From NCBI GenBank assembly GCA_947474815.1, contig CANJJU010000010.1, positions 1 through 38,529 of the forward strand: 38,529 nucleotides of DNA. Reading direction: 5' to 3'. Position 1 is the first letter of the stretch, and the number at the start of each line of letters is the position of its first letter. Of this stretch, positions 18,741 through 25,027 are shown in pieces. Made by a program: the position numbers and the translations under genes. This stretch comes from Chitinophagaceae bacterium (GTDB lineage: Bacteria > Bacteroidota > Bacteroidia > Chitinophagales > Chitinophagaceae). The notes under the pieces were generated by a model. It was not told the DNA's origin and ran no database searches. It saw only the letters and a program-made list of their open reading frames with translations.

Positions 18741-19640
18741 ATGAAACCTACATTATTGATATTGGCTGCAGGAATGGCTAGTCGCTATGGAAGCATGAAG
18801 CAGACGGAAGGGTTTGGTCCTTGTGGCGAAACGATTATGGACTATTCAATCTATGATGCCATCAACGCAGGTTTTGGAAAAGTGGTTTTTATCATCAGAA
18901 AAGATTTTGCAGAAAGTTTCAAATCAACATTTGGAGATAAACTGAAGGATCAAATTTCTGTAGATTATGTATTTCAAGAGTTGGATTCTTTTGTTAAAGA
19001 TTCAAGTGTTTTGAATGAAAGAACAAAGCCTTGGGGAACGGGCCATGCCATATTGTGCGCCTCTTCAATCATTAACGAGCCTTTTGCCGTTATAAACGCC
19101 GACGATTATTATGGACCAGATGCTTTTGCAAAGGCTTCTGATTTTTTAAAGAATAGGTGCAATGAAAATACATATTCAATAGTAGGGTACCAACTAGATA
19201 AAACATTGAGCAGCCATGGAACCGTGAGTAGAGGTGTATGTGAGGTTGATTCTGCTCATAATTTGGTTTCGATTAATGAGCGTACCAAAATCTATAAAGA
19301 AGTTGATAAGGTTGTTTTTGAAGAAGATGGAAACAACATCGAAGTAAGCGGCTCGTCAAGTGTTTCTATGAATTTCTGGTGTTTCCACCCAAGTGTTTTT
19401 CAATTGGCTAATCAGTTGTTTACTGATTTCGTAGTGGCAAATGGCACTAATCCCAAATCTGAATTTTTTATTCCAATTATTGCTGATTCATTTATTCAAA
19501 ATAGTGCAAATTCAATCAAAGTGATTCCAACCACTGCTCAATGGTTTGGAGTAACCTATAAAGAAGATGCAGCTGGAGTAAAACAAAACATTGATGCATT
19601 GATTGATGAAAAAGTTTATCCACCTTGTTTGTGGAAATAG
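18741..19640 (+). CDS. Sugar-phosphate nucleotidyltransferase-like protein
   Basis: About 299 residues from ATG 18741. The Rossmann-like nucleotidyltransferase core opens with LLILAAGMASRYGSMKQ, the GxGxR...K-type nucleotide-binding loop in variant form. It continues with PWGTGHAILCA and the metal-binding segment VINADDYYG. The family joins NTPs to sugar 1-phosphates to make activated sugars; the sugar is not determinable. The middle part (RGVCEVDSAHNLVSINERTKIYK) and the C-terminal WFGVTYKEDAAGVKQNI are typical of a Bacteroidota subgroup usually found alone. No other sugar or capsule genes are adjacent, so a pathway cannot be assigned. It ends in a strong bidirectional terminator shared with the opposing protease gene. 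Confidence 0.85.
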   Translation: MKPTLLILAAGMASRYGSMKQTEGFGPCGETIMDYSIYDAINAGFGKVVFIIRKDFAESFKSTFGDKLKDQISVDYVFQELDSFVKDSSVLNERTKPWGTGHAILCASSIINEPFAVINADDYYGPDAFAKASDFLKNRCNENTYSIVGYQLDKTLSSHGTVSRGVCEVDSAHNLVSINERTKIYKEVDKVVFEEDGNNIEVSGSSSVSMNFWCFHPSVFQLANQLFTDFVVANGTNPKSEFFIPIIADSFIQNSANSIKVIPTTAQWFGVTYKEDAAGVKQNIDALIDEKVYPPCLWK

Positions 19641-19658
19641 TATGTATAAAGTGAATGT

Positions 19659-19688
19659 AAAAAGGCAGTGATTTATCACTGCCTTTTT
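19659..19688. terminator. Bidirectional terminator
   Basis: AAAAAGGCAGTGAT (19659-19672) pairs with ATCACTGCCTTTTT (19675-19688). With A and T runs on both flanks it serves the plus-strand nucleotidyltransferase gene and the minus-strand protease gene. Confidence 0.92.
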
Positions 19689-19708
19689 ACTCTAGTATAA
19701 TGGGTGGG

Positions 19709-20827
19709 TTAGTTGCCTTTAATCATAAATATATAATCTTCTACTTTCTTAATTTGACCAACTCTTTCAGTCCCCTTAAGAGAAGGGTTTGAAGTAATCC
19801 TTATTTTCTCATATTCTTTGTTTTTTCTTACTTCTTCAATTGCATTATATACATTGGATGATTTTACTGCGAATACCACTCCCTCAGCATTGGTTTCTCT
19901 ACTTGATATGATACCTATGACTTCCCCTCTTTTATTGATTACTGGAGAGCCACTATTTCCTTCGTTTACTGATGTGCTAAGTTGGCAATAAACGCTATCC
20001 ATATTATAGCCATTTTTTGCACTCACATATCCTTCTCCATAAACAATTTCTTGCTTTGGAAAGCCCAGTGTATAAATTTGTTCTCCTAGATCAGTATGTC
20101 CTTTTCTAATACTATAGGGTGGGGCAGGAAGTCGTTTAAAGTCTTCGTCAATAACTTTGATAATCGCTAAATCATTGTCTGTATTCACATAAACGGAGAT
20201 GGCTTTAAATTGCTCTCCTTTACTGTTTTCAATAACTAGTTGATGGGGTGCTTCATTTAACACATGGGCATTTGTAACAATGAAATTGTTATTTGCATCA
20301 ATTAAAAATCCGGTGGCCCTGAATTTACTTTCTAGTCTTGGTTTGACTATCTTGGGTGTTATTGAATTGGTATTTAGTTTGCCAATTTCTTTTTCTAGTT
20401 TCTTGTATTTATCATCCTGTTCTTTTATTTTTTCAACTAAAGGCTTGATGTTATTGTTTTTATTATTGCTGAAAAACGAGATGGTACTTGCGCTGAATAT
20501 TGAAACAATGCCAGCAATAGAAGCTGCTACAGCAATTGTTCGCTTGTGTTTGTTCCACAGGTAAATAATCTTTGCAGTTCCTCTCAGGCTATTTTTTGTA
20601 ATAAGCCCTTCGTCAACCAATTTAGAAACAGTTTCGTGGATAGAATGCTTGAAGTTTTTCAAGCTGCTATATTTATTTAATTCGGCTAGAAAGAAAATTT
20701 GCTCTACAACCTGCTGGTCTAGTTCAGGATTCTTTTGCCTCATTTCTTCGAAATAGGTTTTCTCAGAATCGTTCATTTCTCCTTTGATATATCTTTCTAT
20801 CGTATCAGCTAATAAAATATCATCCAT
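19709..20827 (-). CDS. Membrane-anchored trypsin-like (S1C/HtrA-type) protease with anti-sigma-like N-terminal domain
   Basis: 372 residues from ATG 20827 (MDDILLADTIERYIKGEM). Three parts are visible. Residues 1-60 (ADTIERYIKGEMNDSEKTYF, then FFLAELNKY) have the pattern of Bacteroidota anti-sigma N-terminal domains, without a Zn HxxxCxxC motif. Residues 98-119 form one transmembrane helix preceded by KHKR, so the N-terminus should be cytoplasmic. After a charged likely coiled coil (123-152) comes a chymotrypsin-fold protease domain (about 165-335) with H188 (VTNAHVLN), D219 (NTDNDLAIIKV) and S292 (NEGNSGSPV): a full catalytic triad in the periplasm. No PDZ domain follows. The ATG begins one base after the stop of the ECF sigma gene, implying coupling. 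I infer an anti-sigma factor fused to a protease or sensor; no experiment is known to me. Confidence 0.86.
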   Translation of the reverse strand: MDDILLADTIERYIKGEMNDSEKTYFEEMRQKNPELDQQVVEQIFFLAELNKYSSLKNFKHSIHETVSKLVDEGLITKNSLRGTAKIIYLWNKHKRTIAVAASIAGIVSIFSASTISFFSNNKNNNIKPLVEKIKEQDDKYKKLEKEIGKLNTNSITPKIVKPRLESKFRATGFLIDANNNFIVTNAHVLNEAPHQLVIENSKGEQFKAISVYVNTDNDLAIIKVIDEDFKRLPAPPYSIRKGHTDLGEQIYTLGFPKQEIVYGEGYVSAKNGYNMDSVYCQLSTSVNEGNSGSPVINKRGEVIGIISSRETNAEGVVFAVKSSNVYNAIEEVRKNKEYEKIRITSNPSLKGTERVGQIKKVEDYIFMIKGN

Positions 20828-20828
20828 A

Positions 20829-21395
20829 TTACAGTGTGTTTTTATACTGTGCAAAAAATAATTTTTTCAGTCTCACTAAGCATTTATATTTCTGTGTTTT
20901 TGCATTGTTTGCGTTTGTGTACTGAAATCTATCCGCAATTTCTTGCATTTGTTTCTTTTCAATATAGTATGCTTCTAAAAGACTTTTACAAGGTTCACCC
21001 ATTTTACTCATAGCATTTTCCATGATATCAAAACTCAATTGTCTTTTTTCATGTTGCTCTAGATCTTCTTCCACGGAAATTACTTGCTCCAGATCATCCG
21101 TTTGTATTACCAAGCGTTGCTGCTGCTGTAATTTTTTAAGCCATAATCTTTTACAAACTGAGTATAAATAGGTTTTTAGTTGGCAATTCAGTTCGAAATG
21201 GGGATTGTTAGCTTTTCCAAACAATACAATCATCGCTTCCTGAAATATGTCAGCCGCATCATCTAATGTGCCTCTATTGTGAAGAATCAGATTTTGAACC
21301 ATTGGGTAATTATCTCTATAGATCTTCTCTATAGCCCGCCTATCCTCACTTGCTAATCCTTTCAATAGCTCTTTATCCTGTTCGGGTATATTCAC
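20829..21395 (-). CDS. ECF-type sigma-70 family RNA polymerase sigma factor
   Basis: 188 residues with GTG start at 21395 (MNIPEQDKELLKGL). Region sigma-2 lies at about 21-90 (AIEKIYRDNYPMVQNLI; DDAADIFQEAMIVLFGK; LKTYLYSVCKRLWLKKL), with the DxxDIFQEA core contact motif typical of ECF factors. Region sigma-4 spans about 122-182, with a helix-turn-helix around MQEIADRFQYTN...KYKCLVRLKKLF. It directs RNA polymerase to a dedicated promoter set. Its partner downstream, one base away, is a membrane protein with an anti-sigma-like head, as expected for a cell-surface signalling pair. The divergent lipoprotein gene and the inverted repeat between them are candidate targets. No TAnnTTTG promoter is seen before it, which would fit autoregulated expression. 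Confidence 0.93.
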   Translation of the reverse strand: MNIPEQDKELLKGLASEDRRAIEKIYRDNYPMVQNLILHNRGTLDDAADIFQEAMIVLFGKANNPHFELNCQLKTYLYSVCKRLWLKKLQQQQRLVIQTDDLEQVISVEEDLEQHEKRQLSFDIMENAMSKMGEPCKSLLEAYYIEKKQMQEIADRFQYTNANNAKTQKYKCLVRLKKLFFAQYKNTL

Positions 21396-21428
21396 TTAAT
21401 TATTAGTTTATACTATTATTTGTAATTA

Positions 21429-21447
21429 GTAACCCATTTTGGGTTAC
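21429..21447. promoter_or_regulatory. Perfect inverted repeat in the sigma factor / lipoprotein divergent region
   Basis: GTAACCCA (21429-21436), 3 bases, TGGGTTAC (21440-21447). It lies 34 bases upstream of the sigma-factor GTG and just upstream of the lipoprotein -33 element. A T6 run follows on the plus strand, so it resembles a terminator, but no gene ends here. An operator, or paired ECF -35 elements of the GTAACC type, is more likely. Confidence 0.55.
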
Positions 21448-21457
21448 CTTTTTTCAA

Positions 21458-21488
21458 TTTGGGTATTAAAGAGCAAATTATAATTTTA
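21458..21488 (+). promoter_or_regulatory. Candidate promoter of the small lipoprotein gene
   Basis: TTTG (21458-21461), 19 bases, TAATTTTA (21481-21488; last base differs from TAnnTTTG). The ATG at 21507 is 18 bases further on. Confidence 0.6.
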
Positions 21489-21506
21489 AATCAAAAAAAA
21501 ACAACA

Positions 21507-21689
21507 ATGAAAAAATTTCTTGCTATCGCAACAATCGCTGCAATCATGGTTTCTTGTAATGGAGACAAATCTGCAGAAACTACAACTACTACTACTGATA
21601 CTGCTGCTGTAACAGTTGATACTGCTGCTGCTGTAACAGTTGATACTGCTGCTGCTGTAACAGTTGATACTACTGTTAAAGCTAAGTAA
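21507..21689 (+). CDS. Small lipoprotein with Thr/Ala/Val/Asp repeats
   Basis: 60 residues from ATG 21507. A lipoprotein signal peptide ends in AAIMVSC, with C17 as the lipidation site. The mature protein is about 44 residues: NGDKSAETTTTTTDTAA and then near-identical TAAAVTVD units, encoded by a 24-bp tandem DNA repeat, ending TTVKAK. There are no aromatic or large hydrophobic residues in the mature part, so it is probably unstructured, a spacer or surface peptide. Similar tiny lipoproteins are common in this group with no known role. It is divergent from the ECF sigma gene and may be in its regulon (inference). A reading frame from TTG 21459 was rejected because it starts inside the promoter. 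Confidence 0.8.
   Translation: MKKFLAIATIAAIMVSCNGDKSAETTTTTTDTAAVTVDTAAAVTVDTAAAVTVDTTVKAK
21600..21668 (+). repeat. Tandem 24-bp coding repeat (about 2.9 copies)
   Basis: Two exact 24-bp units (21621-21644 and 21645-21668; ACTGCTGCTGCTGTAACAGT then TGAT) follow a 21-bp copy (21600-21620) that lacks one GCT triplet. All length changes are multiples of three, so the lipoprotein frame is kept. Confidence 0.92.
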
Positions 21690-21736
21690 TTCAACATTCA
21701 ATATTCGAATCTCGGTTCGATTATTAATGAAACTAT

Positions 21737-21775
21737 TAAAAGCCATCCAATATTGGGTGGCTTTTAAATTTTTAT
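21737..21775 (+). terminator. Terminator of the small lipoprotein gene
   Basis: TTAAAAGCCATCC (21737-21749) pairs with GGGTGGCTTTTAA (21756-21768) with one G-T pair and a 6-base loop, followed by TTTTT. Confidence 0.88.
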
Positions 21776-21880
21776 ATAACTTGAGAAAAACAGCTTATTG
21801 GATTTCATTTTTATATAAGCCTTTTAATTTACTGGAAACCATTGCTTTACGATATGGTTAACGTTACTTTAAATAGTAAG

Positions 21881-21912
21881 TTTAGTCCATTTATTCCGTT
21901 AGAGTAGCTTTG
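21881..21912 (+). promoter_or_regulatory. Candidate promoter of the NTF2-fold gene
   Basis: TTTA (21881-21884), 20 bases, then exact TAGCTTTG (21905-21912). The gene's ATG is 27 bases downstream. Confidence 0.6.
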
Positions 21913-21939
21913 TTATCTCTCAAATTGAAATAATTTCAC

Positions 21940-22410
21940 ATGATGAATTCTAATATACTTCTGCTAAATACTTTCTTTAAATCCTTAAAGCATTATGATT
22001 ATCACCAGCTAAATGGTTGTTGTAGTGAACATGTTGTATATTTTGATCCCATATTTGGTTTATTAGAAAGAAATAAACTAATTGGCCTGTGGGAGATGTT
22101 GAGCAAAAACGCAAAAGGACTAACAATTGATTACGGTGAAATAGTGCCGGTTGATGATGAATACTACACTTGCGATTGGTCAATTACTTATTATTATCCT
22201 CCAACAGGTAGAAAAGTGCAAAGTTCCATTAAATCTTACTTCTTGTTAAAGGAAGGGAAAATTGAGGAGTATAGCAATGCTTACAGCATTCATGATTGGA
22301 GTAAACAAGCTATTGGCTTTACTGGATGGCTGTTTGGTTGGAATCGATTTTTCCAGCAAAGCATTAAAAATAAAGCCCAAAAAGCACTTATAAGTTTCCT
22401 GCAAGGATAA
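21940..22410 (+). CDS. NTF2/SnoaL-fold protein
   Basis: 156 residues (a second ATG follows immediately at 21943). The pattern fits the nuclear transport factor 2 / SnoaL-like alpha+beta cone: an N-terminal helix (LLNTFFKSLKHYDYHQLNGCCSE), HVVYFDPIFGLLERNKLIGLWEML, then strands TIDYGEIVPVDDEYYTCDW and SYFLLKEGKIEEYSNAYSIHDWSKQA. Homologues include isomerases, cyclases and many uncharacterised proteins. The conserved D in YFDPIFG and the C-terminal IHDW are typical of a bacterial subgroup annotated only by fold. No signal peptide, so cytoplasmic. It has its own promoter. Its TAA stop abuts the pyk stop on the other strand with no spacer. Confidence 0.78.
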   Translation: MMNSNILLLNTFFKSLKHYDYHQLNGCCSEHVVYFDPIFGLLERNKLIGLWEMLSKNAKGLTIDYGEIVPVDDEYYTCDWSITYYYPPTGRKVQSSIKSYFLLKEGKIEEYSNAYSIHDWSKQAIGFTGWLFGWNRFFQQSIKNKAQKALISFLQG

Positions 22411-23901
22411 CTACTGTACTTGAGTAATCTTAATGGTATTTGTGGGAAGATGCATGGCTATTGGAGTACTGCCTGTATTAATTACTACATCATCTTTTTG
22501 CAAGAATCCTCTTTTTTTGAGAATATTAATTTGATCAAAGATAATCCCATCTAAACTTTCTTCTTCTGCATAATAAAATGCACGAACACCCCAACTCAAA
22601 CTTAATTGATTGATTAAGCTTCTTTCCTTGCTAAAAATATACAAGGGGCTTCTAGGCCTGTAGCTGCTCAACATAAAAGCCGTGTAGCCGCTTTGGGTCA
22701 TTCCAATGAGAGCATCTGCTTTTGAGTCATTTGCAAGCTTGCATGCACTATAACAAATTGCATCGCTCAAAAAGGAAGGGGAGTGAGGTTGCGGTGCTAA
22801 AATATCATCCCTATTATAATCGTATACAGTACGCTCAACGTTGGTTATTATTTTGCTCATTGTTTCTACTACCAATGTAGGATAAGATCCCATTGCAGTT
22901 TCTCCACTTAGCATGACTGCATCTGCGCCTTCAAATACAGCATTTGCCACATCGCTTACTTCGCTTCTGTTTGGCTTGGTTCTATCCATCATGCTCTCCA
23001 TCATTTGAGTAGCTACAATAACAGGTTTTGCTCTGTGCATACATTTTCGGATGATGTCTTTTTGAATAATGGGTACGTCTTCAATTGCTACTTCTACGCC
23101 TAAATCACCCCGTGCAACCATGATTCCATCGCTTTCAATAATGATATCACGAAGATTCTTCAATGCCTCGGGCATTTCAATTTTAGCGATAACCTTTATT
23201 TTACTGTCTTGTGCTTTGATGAGTTTTTTCAGTTCTATAATATCAATTGCTTTACGCACAAAGGAGAGTGCTACCCAATCAATTTTTTGTTCAATGATGA
23301 ATTGCAGATCTACTAAATCCTTTTCAGTTAATGAGGGCATGGTAAGTTCACTGTCTGGTAGGTTCACTCCTTTTTTAGGCAATAATATTCCTCCTAGTGT
23401 GACACTTACTAATACTTCTTTATTGTTTAATATTTTTTCTACTTTTACTTCCATTTTTCCATCATCCAGAAAAATGCGTTCGTTTACTTTTACATCAGAA
23501 GTTAAGTTGGGGTAGGATACATAGATTTTCTCTTTAGTGCCCACAATTTTTTCAGTAGTGAAAATAAATTCATCTCCACTCGTTAATTGGATGCTTCCAT
23601 TTTCTAATTCACCTACTCTTAATTTAGGTCCTTGTAAATCACCCAATATTGCAATATTATAGGGTTCGTTTTTGATTATTTTTCTAATTCTTTCTATCAC
23701 TATTTTTTTGTCTTCATGACTTCCATGAGAAAAATTCAGACGAAAAACATTTGCACCTGCCTTTACCAATGCTAACAAGCCTTCATAGCTATCGCAAGCT
23801 GGGCCTACTGTTGCAACGATTTTTGTTCTTTTTTGCGAATGTGCAATTCCGGCTTCTTTGTCCATTCCATCGTGCACGTATTTATCAATGTGAGTACTCA
23901 T
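22411..23901 (-). CDS. pyk: Pyruvate kinase
   Basis: 496 residues, full length. It catalyses the last step of glycolysis, phosphoenolpyruvate plus ADP to pyruvate plus ATP. Recognisable segments are RTKIVATVGPACDSYEGLLA near residue 25, AGANVFRLNFSHGSHEDK, AKIEMPEAL (metal-binding Glu region), DGIMVARGDLGVE, IVATQMMESM, and GADAVMLSGETAMGSYP. The C-terminal allosteric domain (about 365-496) includes DALIGMTQSGYTAFMLSSYRP and the closing VVINTGSTPI. It starts 26 bases after the pfkA stop on the same strand, forming a two-gene glycolysis unit. No extra C-terminal phosphotransferase-like domain is present. Confidence 0.97.
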   Translation of the reverse strand: MSTHIDKYVHDGMDKEAGIAHSQKRTKIVATVGPACDSYEGLLALVKAGANVFRLNFSHGSHEDKKIVIERIRKIIKNEPYNIAILGDLQGPKLRVGELENGSIQLTSGDEFIFTTEKIVGTKEKIYVSYPNLTSDVKVNERIFLDDGKMEVKVEKILNNKEVLVSVTLGGILLPKKGVNLPDSELTMPSLTEKDLVDLQFIIEQKIDWVALSFVRKAIDIIELKKLIKAQDSKIKVIAKIEMPEALKNLRDIIIESDGIMVARGDLGVEVAIEDVPIIQKDIIRKCMHRAKPVIVATQMMESMMDRTKPNRSEVSDVANAVFEGADAVMLSGETAMGSYPTLVVETMSKIITNVERTVYDYNRDDILAPQPHSPSFLSDAICYSACKLANDSKADALIGMTQSGYTAFMLSSYRPRSPLYIFSKERSLINQLSLSWGVRAFYYAEEESLDGIIFDQINILKKRGFLQKDDVVINTGSTPIAMHLPTNTIKITQVQ

Positions 23902-23927
23902 AATTTCTATTCTTTTTTCTTGATCTA

Positions 23928-24908
23928 TTAAGTAGCTAATATTTTAACGATGTTCATCCACTCGTCATTTATATGTTGTTTCTTTTTGACCGCTTCATTT
24001 AATGCAGTATAGTTCATTTTGTTATTCAGGATTCCTACAAAAACATTGTGTCTGCCTTGTATTAAACTTTCAACTGCATGAAAGCCCATTCTGCTCGCTA
24101 GTAACCTATCCATGCAAGTAGGTGATCCTCCGCGTTGAATATGACCTAATATACAAACTCTTACTTCTAGTTTAGGTAATTTTTCGCTAATTAAACTTGA
24201 CAATTCATTTGCTCCAAATTCATCGCCTTCGGCAACAATGATTAAGTTAACCAGTTTTTTTCTTTTTTCCTTTTCCTCTAATGAAGCAATGATGTCTTTG
24301 ATATCAGTCTTTCTTTCTGGAATTAAAATATTTTCAGCTCCTGTTGCAATGCCACTGTGTAGGGCAATGTATCCGGCGTCTCTTCCCATCACTTCAATAA
24401 TAAAAAGCCGGTCGTGTGCTTCAGCTGTGTCTCTAACTTTGTCAATTGCTTCTACCGCAGTGTTAACAGCGGTATCAAATCCAATGGTAAAATCTGTTCC
24501 GGCAATGTCTTTGTCGATGGTACCAGGCAATCCTATACAGGGTATATTGAATTCATTGCTGAATATTTGAGCGCCTCTAAAACTTCCATCCCCTCCAATA
24601 ATGACTAGTCCATCAATTCCTCTTTTTGTTAAATTATCATAAGCTTTTTTACGTCCTTCATATTCCATGAATTCCTGGCATCTAGCAGTTTTAAGAATGG
24701 TGCCTCCTCTTTGAATAATGTTAGCAACGCTTCTATTTTCTAGTTTAATAATTTCATCCTCCACCATGCCGCTATATCCTCTCATAATGCCATAAACCTC
24801 TAGGCCATGATAGATGCCCGTTCTAACAACGGCTCTAATTGCTGCATTCATGCCTGGACTATCTCCGCCACTCGTTAGTACTCCAATTTTTTTAATTTTA
24901 TTACTCAT
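23928..24908 (-). CDS. pfkA: ATP-dependent 6-phosphofructokinase
   Basis: 326 residues, the usual size of bacterial PfkA. It phosphorylates fructose 6-phosphate, committing sugar to glycolysis. Motifs: GVLTSGGDSPGMNAAIRAVV at the N-terminus (ATP site), VIIGGDGSFRGAQ, LPGTIDKDIAGTDFTIGFDT (catalytic Asp in the TIDKD loop), EVMGRDAGYIA and LGHIQRGGSPT. Gly after GGDG and the G...GxxK context suggest the ATP-using rather than pyrophosphate-using type, but substrate choice is by family only. First gene of pfkA-pyk. A minus-strand TAATTTTG box sits 37 bases upstream. Confidence 0.97.
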   Translation of the reverse strand: MSNKIKKIGVLTSGGDSPGMNAAIRAVVRTGIYHGLEVYGIMRGYSGMVEDEIIKLENRSVANIIQRGGTILKTARCQEFMEYEGRKKAYDNLTKRGIDGLVIIGGDGSFRGAQIFSNEFNIPCIGLPGTIDKDIAGTDFTIGFDTAVNTAVEAIDKVRDTAEAHDRLFIIEVMGRDAGYIALHSGIATGAENILIPERKTDIKDIIASLEEKEKRKKLVNLIIVAEGDEFGANELSSLISEKLPKLEVRVCILGHIQRGGSPTCMDRLLASRMGFHAVESLIQGRHNVFVGILNNKMNYTALNEAVKKKQHINDEWMNIVKILAT

Positions 24909-24945
24909 TTTTCATCTTTAATGGCATAGTTGGTATTCTTTCTTA

Positions 24946-24953
24946 CAAAATTA
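24946..24953 (-). promoter_or_regulatory. -7 promoter box of pfkA-pyk
   Basis: Minus-strand TAATTTTG, exact match to TAnnTTTG, 37 bases before the pfkA ATG and just downstream of the argS terminator hairpin. Confidence 0.55.
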
Positions 24954-24966
24954 AACATTCTCCATG

Positions 24967-24990
24967 AAAAAAATAAGGAGTTAACAACTC
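24967..24990 (-). terminator. Weak candidate terminator of argS
   Basis: On the minus strand GAGTT-GTT-AACTC (24990-24978) is followed by CTTATTTTTT. The stem is short (5 bp). It lies between the argS stop and the pfkA promoter box, as expected for a terminator. Confidence 0.45.
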
Positions 24991-25027
24991 ATTCTATAAG
25001 GAGGCTTATTACAGGCAGCCCTTCTTA

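Noticed and set aside
21429-21454. Hairpin plus T run read as an intrinsic terminator
   Set aside because: Both flanking genes point away from it, so no transcript is known to end here. An operator or sigma site is preferred.
21486-21746. Minus-strand frames with long Ser/Cys/Tyr or Val/Thr/Ala repeats opposite the small lipoprotein
   Set aside because: They are antisense shadows of the GCT-rich tandem repeat; the plus-strand frame has a proper lipoprotein signal, promoter and terminator.
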